Source of the DNA: CBDDKU01 sp965230375 | GTDB taxonomy: Bacteria; Bacteroidota; Bacteroidia; Flavobacteriales_D; Cryomorphaceae | NCBI GenBank assembly: GCA_965230375.1 | Contig: CBDDKU010000015.1 | Span: 124,001-188,000, forward strand | Direction: 5' to 3' | DNA: 64,000 bases | Part shown: piece by piece, positions 8,725 to 17,831 of the stretch | Numbering within the stretch: position 1 is the stretch's first letter | Layout: each line of letters begins with the position of its first letter | The notes under the pieces: generated by a model | Databases searched by the model: none | Seen by the model: only the letters and a program-made list of their open reading frames with translations | What the model was told of the DNA's origin: nothing | Program-made: the position numbers and the translations under genes

Positions 8725-9195
8725 TTAGAAGGTCATTCGAAGTCCCAAGCCTGTGCCTGTGAAGGCCAAATCAAACCTTGGCTTCTGACTCATGACCTTC
8801 GCTTCGAGCCCTTGGTTATATCGATCAACTCCCGATTTAATCATGGCATTACCACCAATTTTTAAAGCAATTGCAACGGTAGTGAAACCGAGCCCAGCAC
8901 CAATAAGTGGCAAGCTTACATCATGGCCATCATTAATCTGTCCAACCACCCAACCAAACATACCGAGCCCTAAGACCAATGAAACAGAACCCACTCCTTT
9001 TAGCGTTTGCCCATTCTTCACTAGTTGGTAAGCTTCTTCATTATCGCTAACAATTCTCAGAATATCCCGGTTTACGAGTCTCATCCTGTTGTGAACATAG
9101 GTATTCCTTCTCGGGCCATCAGTAATAGGCTCCTGCGCCAAACATGTGCTAACAACACCAACAAATAGAATTAAAAAAGCCATCGTCTTCACCAT
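8725..9195 (-). CDS. Small secreted or outer-membrane hypothetical protein
   Basis: A 156-residue protein with a cleavable-looking signal peptide (MVKTMAFLILFVGVVSTCLA, then QE), two glycine-rich hydrophobic stretches (GSVSLVLGLGMFGWVVG and LPLIGAGLGFTTVAIALKIG) and a C-terminal aromatic residue (GLGLRMTF) like outer-membrane proteins. I do not recognise a named family. The N-terminal half is charged and helical (RLVNRDILRIVSDNEEAYQL). It sits between a T9SS cargo gene and creD on the same strand, with roughly 100-base gaps, so co-transcription is uncertain. Confidence 0.65.
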   Translation of the reverse strand: MVKTMAFLILFVGVVSTCLAQEPITDGPRRNTYVHNRMRLVNRDILRIVSDNEEAYQLVKNGQTLKGVGSVSLVLGLGMFGWVVGQINDGHDVSLPLIGAGLGFTTVAIALKIGGNAMIKSGVDRYNQGLEAKVMSQKPRFDLAFTGTGLGLRMTF

Positions 9196-9300
9196 CGCAT
9201 TTTGTTTTCTGAACGGCAGCGAATATATGGTTTTCTCAAATGAACCGAGTAGGTCAAATCAACTAGACAGCTTGCTCCAAGTCGTCAAAATTGTCTGGCT

Positions 9301-11406
9301 TTACTCAACCACCATTTTTTGTGACACCTGACTATTCTGAGTGCGAATCGAATAGGTGTACATCCCAGGCGCTAGACCTTTTGCCGAAAACTCAATGGTG
9401 TTTTCAATATCAGCCGGGAGATTTCCAAGATCTTCCATATACACCAACTTTCCATTTGCATCAACCACTTCCAATTGTGTAGGACCACTTTCTTCTAATG
9501 AGAATTTAATCTGGGTAGATTCTGAAAAAGGATTGGGAAAGTTTTGAGAAAGTGAGATCCCATTCTCTTGTATTACATTCTCCGTATTAATGGTGATCTC
9601 CCCAAAAGTCAGTTTGAAAGGAAATGAATTCTTTCCCAAATAATACCATTGGTCTTCATCATAAACAAAGGCGCTGTACTTTTCGTTGTTTGCAGATACT
9701 GGCAGGAATACCCCACTTGCTTCTTCAGGTATTCTGATTTCAGCCATGTACACCACACCGGGTTCGAAATAGTGGAATTCAGGTATTTCCATTTGAACTT
9801 TATAAGGATATGGCTCACCATCGAGAGCAGGATTCCATGGATCTTGTTCTTCAATTGTGTACTCAAGGTCACCGGACGCATACGTCAATGGATTTTCAGG
9901 GTCAAACAATACCGTGGTAATGGTTTCTGGTAAGTCTGGATCTTCATCAAATACATGTCCTCTTCTAATATTGAAATAGACCACTTGATCAGGATGGGTT
10001 TCTGCAAAATCTTCTGCGAACAAAAAATCTACATTGATAAAACCGAAAGCAAAATTGCTAGATACTGATTCTGGTATTATAAACGGAACAGACCAAATGA
10101 CATTTGATGGGAGCTGAATGTATGCGCCGTCATATGTATTGTTGCAATTAGCCAAGCTATATTGAAAATTGTTATCAGAACTTTGATTCAACTCAAACGT
10201 TCTTGAAACACCGAGATTATTTTCTGGAATTCCATCTTCTTGATCTTGAATGACTCTGTATGTTACTGTGTATTCACCCGGTTCGGAATAAAAATCGTCA
10301 TTCAGCGGAACTTCTGGTATCTCTAGCGTATCGACATCTTCATACTCCATTTGAATAGGATCTGAGTAAAGAAGCTCAGTCTCCTCTCCCGCTGGATTTG
10401 TGATAAACGCTTCGAGCATAACTCCAGTTTGCGGAGCATATCCCAAGCTAGATACAACCATCGCCAGATCAAGTGTTGGATAAACATCGCGAGGAAAACT
10501 AGAGTATTCAAAATGTGAAGTGTATTCTGCAGCTGTTATGTCTCCTGATTCAAACGGCTCTAAGTATTTATGGTAATCTTGATAGAAAGTCTCACCAGCG
10601 ATCATTTCGTTTGCTGGAAGAGCTTGAACTTTTATATCATCCAGCATCCAGAAGTAGTGACTTTGCACCCCATTCCAACGAAACCTGAACCTGACATCCG
10701 TCAGATCATCTTCGCCAATTAAGTGATTATATAGTACAGCCCTTGTCTCAATATCATAGTCATCTGCACCGCCATTGATTACCGTAAAATCCATAAACGG
10801 TATAAATTCTTCCCAAGGCTCCCCAGCAATGCTCATATCGACTGCAACAATAAATTGGCTGCAACACATCCGGAGATATTGAAAAAAGCGAAATTCTGAG
10901 TACTCGTGGCCAGTTAAATCCATTGAAGGTGAAATCAAATAGGATTCAACTGGATTCTCTGTCAACTCCCCATTTGGATTAGTTTCCGTAGAAGTTGAGT
11001 TCCACCTATCTGTATCCATCATCATCACTCCATTATCTCGGGTAGGCGAGTTTACAGCATCTCTCGATCCAAAAAAGTTGGGGATTTTATCTCCATAGGC
11101 TTCAATATCTAGCGCTGCATCTGGGTTATATCCGTTTTCTGCATCTATTGGAAAGGTTTGAAACCAGAGATCGCCTTGTGGGCCATCAACTGTCCAAGCT
11201 CCATTTTCGTCCATACCATCGAGACCATTGCTAAAATCTTCGTACCAGAACACTTCCAAATCGTCGTCTTTGGCTTCTGATGCTTCTTGTTTTAAGGATC
11301 TCTTTAAAGTATTTGAATTGGGGTCAGGGACTAGAATTGGCGCTTCTTGAGAAAACAAGGCAAAAGGAAGCGCTCCTAAGAATAGAGAAAGGCTTAGTCT
11401 TTTCAT
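9301..11406 (-). CDS. Secreted protein with T9SS type A sorting domain
   Basis: A 701-residue secreted protein. Its signal peptide is MKRLSLSLFLGALPFALFSQ. The N-terminal half contains a choice-of-anchor/MAM-like beta region (WYEDFSNGLDGMDENGAWTV at the start and the Trp-Asp-rich SHYFWMLDDIKVQALP at its end). The middle has beta-sandwich-like segments. The C-terminus is a typical T9SS sorting domain: SLSQNFPNPFSESTQIKFSL, then GMYTYSIRTQNSQVSQKMVV. It would be exported by Sec and then by T9SS to the surface. No catalytic motif is visible, so a binding or adhesive role is only a guess. Confidence 0.85.
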   Translation of the reverse strand: MKRLSLSLFLGALPFALFSQEAPILVPDPNSNTLKRSLKQEASEAKDDDLEVFWYEDFSNGLDGMDENGAWTVDGPQGDLWFQTFPIDAENGYNPDAALDIEAYGDKIPNFFGSRDAVNSPTRDNGVMMMDTDRWNSTSTETNPNGELTENPVESYLISPSMDLTGHEYSEFRFFQYLRMCCSQFIVAVDMSIAGEPWEEFIPFMDFTVINGGADDYDIETRAVLYNHLIGEDDLTDVRFRFRWNGVQSHYFWMLDDIKVQALPANEMIAGETFYQDYHKYLEPFESGDITAAEYTSHFEYSSFPRDVYPTLDLAMVVSSLGYAPQTGVMLEAFITNPAGEETELLYSDPIQMEYEDVDTLEIPEVPLNDDFYSEPGEYTVTYRVIQDQEDGIPENNLGVSRTFELNQSSDNNFQYSLANCNNTYDGAYIQLPSNVIWSVPFIIPESVSSNFAFGFINVDFLFAEDFAETHPDQVVYFNIRRGHVFDEDPDLPETITTVLFDPENPLTYASGDLEYTIEEQDPWNPALDGEPYPYKVQMEIPEFHYFEPGVVYMAEIRIPEEASGVFLPVSANNEKYSAFVYDEDQWYYLGKNSFPFKLTFGEITINTENVIQENGISLSQNFPNPFSESTQIKFSLEESGPTQLEVVDANGKLVYMEDLGNLPADIENTIEFSAKGLAPGMYTYSIRTQNSQVSQKMVVE

Positions 11407-11471
11407 CGAAAATGGTTTCTACCAATATACGAATGATCAAAGTATTTTTTCTTCTTTCTTGATGATTGAAC

Positions 11472-11987
11472 TTACTTCACCATATCACTTAGGGTAGCAC
11501 CCATAACAGCCGGGAAGGCCACGATCACAATTCGCCTGAAAGCGAGTTCCAGGTTTTCTTCCCAGGGACATTTCTGCAACACCGTTAAAATCGCCGCTAC
11601 AACTATGAATGTTAGCAAATAAGTTCCGAGGACACGCTTCACAAAATCGAACACGTGTCCCTTGAATGAATGGCGATAAAAGTTGTAAAACACGAAGGCT
11701 GCGACCAATAGCAAAGAAACAGATGTAATGGCAATCATATTGGCCTTGGGCAGATCCCGAGCGAGATTCCAGGCTTCTTCCGACATCGACACCGGTGTGG
11801 CCATCAAAGCCGATCCGATCATAACCTGGATCACGTCTCTTACCTTAAACTCCACCATCAATGGCTTGAGAGCATAACTGATGATCTCTCCAGATTTATC
11901 AGCAATTGGCACTACGCGGTGAAGGTATCCACCTATCCTGCGCTCTGCGCCTTGCTTCTCGTCAACTTTCTGATCGGTCTGTGCCAT
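11472..11987 (-). CDS. DUF2391 (TIGR02587-like) integral membrane protein
   Basis: A 171-residue protein with a charged N-terminal region and about four membrane helices (for example RDVIQVMIGSALMATPVSM, NMIAITSVSLLLVAAFVFYN and YLLTFIVVAAILTVLQKC). The segment VIQVMIGSALMATPVSMSEE fits the DUF2391 family of uncharacterised membrane proteins. It begins 35 bases after the MscS-like gene on the same strand, so the two are probably co-transcribed. A shared role in membrane stress is a guess from position only. Confidence 0.72.
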   Translation of the reverse strand: MAQTDQKVDEKQGAERRIGGYLHRVVPIADKSGEIISYALKPLMVEFKVRDVIQVMIGSALMATPVSMSEEAWNLARDLPKANMIAITSVSLLLVAAFVFYNFYRHSFKGHVFDFVKRVLGTYLLTFIVVAAILTVLQKCPWEENLELAFRRIVIVAFPAVMGATLSDMVK

Positions 11988-12022
11988 ATTGGTAATTTGA
12001 TAATTCTTATCTGCAAAAATGC

Positions 12023-14452
12023 TTAATCGTCATTTAAATCTTTTTGTCCTTCTGATGATTTTTCATTTTTTTCATCAATATTGGTGCTCTCCATTTGCCT
12101 TTTCTCAAGCCACTCTTGCTTAGGTACAGGAGTTTGAATGCCATTTTTGTGCAGTGCTTCCCAGATTTGAATATTGACTTCACTGGTTGTTTGAAGCATA
12201 TTTTCACTCACCCAGAAAAGCACTCTAAACTCGAGATAGAAATCTTTAAAACCAAGAAACAAAACCATCGGGTTGATGTACCGAATCACATTCTCGTGAG
12301 CGACGATGACTTCTTTGCAAAGGGCAATAACTTGGTTGGGGTCGGCATCCGGTGCAGTTCGGATAAATAGTTCTCGTCGCCGATCAGCATCCGAAAAAGT
12401 CCAATTGGTCACCTTCATAGTAATCAAATCTTCATTTGGAATAACGACTTCCGCACCATCCCAATCTCTGATCTTAGAAGCACGAATACCTATTTCGGTT
12501 ATCGTCCCCTCTGTATCGCTTGCCGTCACGATATCGCCAACGCGCACTGGGCGCTCGAGAACCAGGATTAAACCCGAAACATAGTTTCCAACCACTTTTT
12601 GCAATCCAAAACCAATTCCAACGCCGAAGGCTCCAATGATAAACCCGACTTTATCTAACGAGATACCCGCGGCTGCTACAGCCATCAGAAAACCCAGCAC
12701 AAGAATAGTATATCTTGTAAGCATTCCCGCAGCCATCGGTATTCCCTTTTTGACTTTCGTTCTGGGTAGGATTTCCACCTCGATGATAGCCCGGAATATC
12801 CCGGCAATAATGGTGAACACGAAAATGATCAATAGAAAATCGACCACCTGGCCGACGCTCAAGTATGCATCTCCAAAGTTTTTACCGAGAGATTTAAAGT
12901 CATCCCAGAGCTCGCCAACGTAATCTGTGATATAGAGATTTGAAAAGAAGCTTCGCGCGAATACATAAATGAAGAACAGCTTTAGATAGAATACTGTCTT
13001 TTTGGCAATTTCTTCTCCATTCTTTTGAATCATATTGAGCTTCTGTCCTACTGCGCTCCCAACAAAAGATCTCATCAAGCTTTTGAAAATGCCGTACCCG
13101 AGAATTAACACTACACCGACCGAACCATTAATCACTACCGTTCTTGTGAGAATTCGAGCCAGCGACAATGAGCCTACAACGTTGGCATAAACAGCCAGAA
13201 CGGAGAATAGAGTGTAGATCACCACCATGCGAAACGCCCACTTTTTTAGCGTCGTAGTTCGATTTACCTTACTCCAATTGTACAGTAGAAATACACCAAA
13301 GATGGCCGTTGCAATGGAGAGTAAGAAGATGATGACCCTTTGAGTAAAGGGGTACGAGGGCATCATCTCGCCCATTATGTCAAAGAGATAGGCTGAAGAG
13401 ATGAATATTGTCCCCAGCCAATACCTTTTTTGAATCAGGATTCGCGACAAATAGAGAATCGGAATCAAGATTGCCAAAAGCAAGAGTTGTACGATAAGTG
13501 GTGGTGGCGAACTGTAGTACCAAAATGAAATAAACAACCCAAAGGTGATGGCCAATGCAAGTGGTCTATTGATGAGCTTGACGGTCAAATCATCCTGTGC
13601 ATCGGGTGGCAAGCTCTTATTAAAGGCTCTTTGAAAGTAAAAGAATGTTATCAGGAAGAGAATAAAAAGAATTAGGTGAATCTCTATCTCTCGCTTGCGT
13701 GTATTGGCAAAATCTCTTACATCGGCATACACAAGGGCAGCGCTTGTCCAAACCTGCTCGAAGAAGTTTGGATAATAGTGGTCAAGAGTCCAGTCTGCAA
13801 ATAGCGGTCGGGCATCTTTGGAAAATACGTTCAATCTTTTGCTTGAAGAGATTTCATCGATTTGATCAACGATGTATACAACATCTTTGTGCGCCGTGGT
13901 GATTACTTTATATCGCTCCAGCGTTATAGCCAGACTATCTTCTATCCACGCTCTTTCCACATCAATCTTTGCTTGAAGAGAATCTATTTGATCATTTATA
14001 GTAGATGGGGCATTTGCCAATTCCGACGCTTGTGTGATATCCCATTTCTGATAAAGAAGGCTGAGTTTAGTATACCCTTCCTGATACTTCTCAACGAGAT
14101 TGTTCATCCCCTTTCGCTCAGAATCTACATCGCGTTCGTACTTATCCCACTTAACTTTTAAATCGGTAAGGGCCCATAGATTGTATTTTTCAAGCTGGGC
14201 AGTACTTGTATCGGCTCTCAAGGCTTCGTATCCAGCGTAGACATCTTCAAACTCCAAAAGGAGTTTATGAGAGCTCGTCGCTGACTTCAGGCTTGATGAA
14301 ATGGATTCAGTAGCTATGTTGGATTCTTCTACCGAGTTAGTAATTCCGCTCACATTGAACGGAATAGTTGCAGTAGAATCAGATGGAATAATTTGCTGTG
14401 CAAAGCCAACTTGCGCAATCCAGCCGATACAAAAGAGTAAGCAAAAACGCAT
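12023..14452 (-). CDS. Large MscS-family mechanosensitive channel
   Basis: An 809-residue protein with a signal peptide (MRFCLLFCIGWIAQVGFAQQ), a periplasmic helical or coiled-coil region to about residue 270, roughly ten membrane helices, and a C-terminal MscS core. The pore helix and beta domain are clear: GAFGVGIGFGLQKVVGNYVS, then LERPVRVGDIV and VIPNEDLITMKVTNW. The N-terminal layout resembles MscK/YbiO-type relatives. Such channels release solutes on hypo-osmotic shock. The acidic tail (after about residue 780) is rich in Asp, Glu and Lys and probably disordered. Confidence 0.9.
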   Translation of the reverse strand: MRFCLLFCIGWIAQVGFAQQIIPSDSTATIPFNVSGITNSVEESNIATESISSSLKSATSSHKLLLEFEDVYAGYEALRADTSTAQLEKYNLWALTDLKVKWDKYERDVDSERKGMNNLVEKYQEGYTKLSLLYQKWDITQASELANAPSTINDQIDSLQAKIDVERAWIEDSLAITLERYKVITTAHKDVVYIVDQIDEISSSKRLNVFSKDARPLFADWTLDHYYPNFFEQVWTSAALVYADVRDFANTRKREIEIHLILFILFLITFFYFQRAFNKSLPPDAQDDLTVKLINRPLALAITFGLFISFWYYSSPPPLIVQLLLLAILIPILYLSRILIQKRYWLGTIFISSAYLFDIMGEMMPSYPFTQRVIIFLLSIATAIFGVFLLYNWSKVNRTTTLKKWAFRMVVIYTLFSVLAVYANVVGSLSLARILTRTVVINGSVGVVLILGYGIFKSLMRSFVGSAVGQKLNMIQKNGEEIAKKTVFYLKLFFIYVFARSFFSNLYITDYVGELWDDFKSLGKNFGDAYLSVGQVVDFLLIIFVFTIIAGIFRAIIEVEILPRTKVKKGIPMAAGMLTRYTILVLGFLMAVAAAGISLDKVGFIIGAFGVGIGFGLQKVVGNYVSGLILVLERPVRVGDIVTASDTEGTITEIGIRASKIRDWDGAEVVIPNEDLITMKVTNWTFSDADRRRELFIRTAPDADPNQVIALCKEVIVAHENVIRYINPMVLFLGFKDFYLEFRVLFWVSENMLQTTSEVNIQIWEALHKNGIQTPVPKQEWLEKRQMESTNIDEKNEKSSEGQKDLNDD

Positions 14453-14526
14453 TCAGGTTCTTTTCTAAAAAAACCAAGATAATGAGTTTGCTGAAAAGCG
14501 GACTCTTGGATTAAAACTAATTGCCC

Positions 14527-14551
14527 CCCGGCAATAGGGTCACTTGCCGAG
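14527..14551 (-). terminator. Possible weak terminator after the 53-residue gene
   Basis: CGGCAA (14529-14534) pairs with TTGCCG (14544-14549) around a 9-base loop, downstream of the small Lacal_2735 gene on the minus strand. The following T-rich tract is offset by several bases, so termination efficiency is doubtful. Confidence 0.3.
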
Positions 14552-14566
14552 CAAATCATCCTTACC

Positions 14567-14728
14567 TTAATCCAAGGCTTCTATTTCTTTCAATACGTCT
14601 TCTGCTTCACTGCGCTTTTTATCACTCGCAGCGCGATTAGTGGTCGAAAGTTCAAAAGACTCTTTCAAGAGCTTTTCGTACTTCTTTTGAAGCTTTTCCT
14701 TTGGTGACTTTTTACTGAACCATCCCAT
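14567..14728 (-). CDS. Lacal_2735 family small protein
   Basis: A 53-residue reading frame beginning MGWFSKKSPKEKLQKKYEKL and ending EDVLKEIEALD. It closely fits the Lacal_2735 family of very small, highly charged helical proteins found in Bacteroidota. The family core LQKKYEKLLKESFELSTTNR is fully recognisable. Function is unknown. It is probably cytoplasmic and coiled-coil-like. It lies between yceI and the mscS-like gene on the same strand and is easily missed because of its length. Confidence 0.85.
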   Translation of the reverse strand: MGWFSKKSPKEKLQKKYEKLLKESFELSTTNRAASDKKRSEAEDVLKEIEALD

Positions 14729-14765
14729 TCTTCTCTAACAGCACTTACTAAAACTTGTTTAGAAA

Positions 14766-15284
14766 TCAATTCACCAAACAATAAATTTTCACTTCGATCT
14801 CACGGCCCACTTGGAATCCGCCCTTGCCTCCTACTCCGTACTCAAAGCGGTCGAGGACTATGCTCCCTTGAAATCTATTTGATTTATAGGTAAAGTGAAT
14901 TTCTGCTTCCTGTTCTACTTCTCGAATTTTCAGCTTTCCTTTTGCCAAATACCCATCTTTTGTTTTACTCACACTCGATGATACAAAGCAGATTTTAGGA
15001 AAGGCTTCTACACCCAAATAGGCATCAGTTCGCAAATGACTGTCACGTGCTTTGATGCCTGTTTTAATTGTCTCTGGCGTGATACAAACGTCAAAACTGG
15101 CCGCCGAAAGATTTGACTCATCAAAAACGACTTCTCCACTCATCCCAGTAATCGTTCCGTCCACAGTGTTTATGCCAAGGTTTGATACTTCGAATGAGAC
15201 GTACGAGCTGTCAGAATTAATAGTTTGTCCGCATGCTACTCCGGTGGCAATCATTCCAATTATGACAAGAAAGTGCTTCAACAT
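14766..15284 (-). CDS. YceI-like periplasmic lipid-binding protein
   Basis: A 172-residue protein with a signal peptide (MLKHFLVIIGMIATGVACGQ) and a YceI lipocalin-like beta barrel. Family hallmarks include SYVSFEVSNLGINTVDGTIT, the 'FD' strand SFDVCITPETIKTGIKARD, and SHLRTDAYLGVEAFPKICF. YceI proteins bind isoprenoid-type or other amphiphilic molecules in the periplasm. I start at the ATG at 15284, which begins the signal peptide. The frame stays open for 30 further codons upstream, but that region lacks signal-like features. It is divergent from the tetR operon, with 179 bases between the two starts. Confidence 0.85.
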   Translation of the reverse strand: MLKHFLVIIGMIATGVACGQTINSDSSYVSFEVSNLGINTVDGTITGMSGEVVFDESNLSAASFDVCITPETIKTGIKARDSHLRTDAYLGVEAFPKICFVSSSVSKTKDGYLAKGKLKIREVEQEAEIHFTYKSNRFQGSIVLDRFEYGVGGKGGFQVGREIEVKIYCLVN

Positions 15285-15414
15285 GGCTTTAAAATTTAAA
15301 TGACAAATGAAGCGATTTCTACTCAAAGACTCGAAACTTAGAATGAAGAACACTGAACATGAGAGCTTTGCCATTAATTATAGAGAAAACCAAACACCGG
15401 ATAAAAGTAATTTA

Positions 15415-15445
15415 TTTCAACATGATAGTATTACTACTATATTTG
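15415..15445 (+). promoter_or_regulatory. Bacteroidota-type promoter for the TetR export operon
   Basis: A perfect -7 box TATATTTG (TAnnTTTG, 15438-15445) is preceded at the expected 19-base spacing by TTTC (15415-15418), one mismatch from the -33 TTTG. Transcription would start near 15453, about 10 bases before the ATG at 15464. This supports the shorter tetR start. Confidence 0.5.
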
Positions 15446-15463
15446 CACTCATTATTAACGGTT

Positions 15464-16141
15464 ATGGATAATTTTCTTTCACACATCAATCTGAGACCCA
15501 ACGAGACTACTTATGTTAAGGATCCGGAGTCAAGCGACTTGGGTAAATCCATCGTGACAGGTAGTATTTCGCTAATGGATGATTTGGGTTTTGAAGCCTT
15601 TACTTTCAGAAAACTGGCCAAAAAAATAGGTTCTACAGAAGCTTCAGTCTATCGATATTTTGAAAGTAAACACAAACTCCTACTCTATCTGGCATCCTGG
15701 TATTGGTCGTGGATTGAGTACAAGATTGTCTTCGCCTTGGCCAATGTCGACTCTCCAGAAGAGCGTTTGAAACGCTCAATTGAACTATTGACAACTATCC
15801 ACGATACCGATCGCAGTTTCGAACACATTAACGAAACCCAATTGCAGCGTATCGTCAATAATGAATTTACCAAGGCCTATCAGACCAAGAATGTAGATCA
15901 GGAGAACAAAGACGGGGTCTTTCTGACTTATAAGTCTGTTGTCGGTCGTGTGAGTGATATCATCAAGGAGATTAATCCGGACTACCTGTATCCGCAAATG
16001 CTCGTTTCTACGATGATAGAAGGTGCACATCACCAACGCTTTTTTGCAGACCACCTTCCCCGATTGACCAATGTAATTCCCGGCACCGATTCTGTTACCT
16101 GCTTCTACAGAGAATTGGTGTTCAAAGCTATAAAAGCCTAA
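15464..16141 (+). CDS. TetR/AcrR-family transcriptional regulator
   Basis: A 225-residue regulator with an N-terminal TetR HTH: GKSIVTGSISLMDDLGFEAF, then FTFRKLAKKIGSTEASVYRY, the typical recognition helix ending in FESKHKLLLYL. The C-terminal two-thirds is a helical ligand-binding domain of no recognised subclass. I start at the ATG at 15464, directly downstream of a good promoter. An in-frame upstream ATG at 15359 would lie before that promoter. As the first gene of the ABC-HlyD-TolC operon it probably represses its own operon until an export substrate binds. The region between it and yceI may hold the operator. Confidence 0.85.
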   Translation: MDNFLSHINLRPNETTYVKDPESSDLGKSIVTGSISLMDDLGFEAFTFRKLAKKIGSTEASVYRYFESKHKLLLYLASWYWSWIEYKIVFALANVDSPEERLKRSIELLTTIHDTDRSFEHINETQLQRIVNNEFTKAYQTKNVDQENKDGVFLTYKSVVGRVSDIIKEINPDYLYPQMLVSTMIEGAHHQRFFADHLPRLTNVIPGTDSVTCFYRELVFKAIKA

Positions 16142-16173
16142 CCCGATCAACCTTATAATAAACAGAACTACAC

Positions 16174-17826
16174 GTGCCAGCTCAAACTAAAATACTTCCA
16201 ATACAAAGGTTGTTTCGACTCTTTAAGCCAGACCTTAAGGAGATTCGAAACATATATGCCTACGCTATATTCAATGGGTTGTTAAACCTGTCTCTCCCGC
16301 TTGGGATTCAGGCCATCATCAACTTGATACAAGGTGGAAGCATTTCTACATCTTGGGTAGTTTTGGTGACCTTTGTCGTTTTTGGAATTGCGATAACAGG
16401 AATATTGCAAATTCTTCAAATGAAGATCACGGAGCACATTCAGCAAAAAATCTTTGCTCGTGCTGCCTTCGAATTTGCGATCCGGATCCCAAAAATGACG
16501 ATGAAGTCATTATCGAATAAGTACCCACCAGAACTGATTAACAGATTCTTCGATACCGTTTCGGTCCAGAAAGGTCTTCCGAAAATACTGATTGACTTTT
16601 CTTCCTCTGCCCTTCAAATCCTATTTGGGTTGATTCTCTTGAGTTTCTACCACCCGTTCTTCATGGCTTTTGGTGTCGTCCTGGTGCTAGTGGTTTATTT
16701 CATGGTAAAACTCACTGGGAAACGCGGTCTGGATACGAGTATAATGGAATCTGATAAAAAGTATGCCGTTGCCCATTGGCTTCAGGAAGTCGCCAGAGTT
16801 CACCAGACTTTCAAACAAGCAAGTGAATCACTTCTTCCCATAAAGAAAACCGAGAAAGAAGTGAGCCAGTACCTAGATCACCGGGAAAAACACTTTAAGA
16901 TTTTGGTGATTCAGTTTAGCATGATGGTAGGGTTTAAAGTTCTGATCGCTGCTGGACTACTTCTCATTGGAGGTATCCTCGTTATGGAGCAACAAATGAA
17001 TATCGGTCAGTTCGTTGCAGCCGAGATTGTCATCCTTATGGTTATGAACTCTGTCGAGAAAATGATGCAAAGCCTCGAGAACATTTACGACGTACTTACA
17101 TCTCTGGAAAAGCTCGGGAAAGTGACTGATATGCCATTGGAAGAAGAAGACGGCGATAAGGTCATGACGCCTGATCAGATGCGCAAATCTTCTCGGATTA
17201 GAACCTTGCGCATATTTGATCAAGAAGTAGCCAATGGAAAGATCGTACTAATAAAGGGTGGTGATCGAAATAAGAAAAAAGCTCTCCTGCGAAGCTTCGT
17301 CGGTCTTGACTCAACCTATCGCAAGAAAGTAACCATTGACAACAAGAATCTAAATCACTTTGGTCGGGCTGAAGAAAATGAACTGATGGGATATTTTTCG
17401 GATGTCGACTCCCTGTTTTCGGCCAGCATCCTTGACAACATCACCCTAGGAAGGCCAAACGCCACTCGCGATGCCGTGGGTGAACTAGTTAATGCCCTGA
17501 GCCTTGAGTCTGAAATAAACGAGCTGGAAGATGGAATTGAAACGATGATACTCCCCCATGGCCCTGGCCTTTCACTCGAGCTCAAGAAAAAAATAATGCT
17601 CGCTCGGAGTATTGTTCACAGGCCTAGAATCCTTGTGGTAGAAGGAAACTTTGTGGGTGTGAGCAACAAAGAAAAAGACGCCATTCTCGAGTTCTTGACG
17701 GAGCGAGGAAGACTATGTACAGTCATCACAACTGATGGTACACCAGAGCTGGCAAATATGGCTGACATCACACTAAATATGGACGAGCTCAACCATGATG
17801 ACCTAACCAAACCAAAACAAAAGTAA
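16174..17826 (+). CDS. ABC exporter half-transporter with degenerate ATPase domain
   Basis: A 550-residue protein with a type I ABC-exporter membrane domain (six helices, about 30-300) fused to a nucleotide-binding domain (about 335-540). The fold is recognisable (MGYFSDVDSLFSASILDNIT, KIMLARSIVHRPRILVVEG), but the ATPase motifs are lost. The Walker A position reads GGDRNKKKA (G362-A370) instead of GxxGxGK[ST]T, the Q-loop Gln is D410, the LSGGQ signature is LSLEL (466-470), Walker B is VVEG (E490, G491, no Asp-Glu), and the H-loop His is Asp or Gly (521-522). It starts with GTG and sits between tetR and hlyD. It is intact otherwise, so it is probably a pseudo-ATPase rather than decayed. Confidence 0.87.
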   Translation: MPAQTKILPIQRLFRLFKPDLKEIRNIYAYAIFNGLLNLSLPLGIQAIINLIQGGSISTSWVVLVTFVVFGIAITGILQILQMKITEHIQQKIFARAAFEFAIRIPKMTMKSLSNKYPPELINRFFDTVSVQKGLPKILIDFSSSALQILFGLILLSFYHPFFMAFGVVLVLVVYFMVKLTGKRGLDTSIMESDKKYAVAHWLQEVARVHQTFKQASESLLPIKKTEKEVSQYLDHREKHFKILVIQFSMMVGFKVLIAAGLLLIGGILVMEQQMNIGQFVAAEIVILMVMNSVEKMMQSLENIYDVLTSLEKLGKVTDMPLEEEDGDKVMTPDQMRKSSRIRTLRIFDQEVANGKIVLIKGGDRNKKKALLRSFVGLDSTYRKKVTIDNKNLNHFGRAEENELMGYFSDVDSLFSASILDNITLGRPNATRDAVGELVNALSLESEINELEDGIETMILPHGPGLSLELKKKIMLARSIVHRPRILVVEGNFVGVSNKEKDAILEFLTERGRLCTVITTDGTPELANMADITLNMDELNHDDLTKPKQK

Positions 17827-17831
17827 GAGCT

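Noticed and set aside
15359..15463. Upstream in-frame ATG extending TetR by 35 residues
   Set aside because: It would lie before a good TAnnTTTG promoter and adds a hydrophobic stretch not found in TetR proteins.
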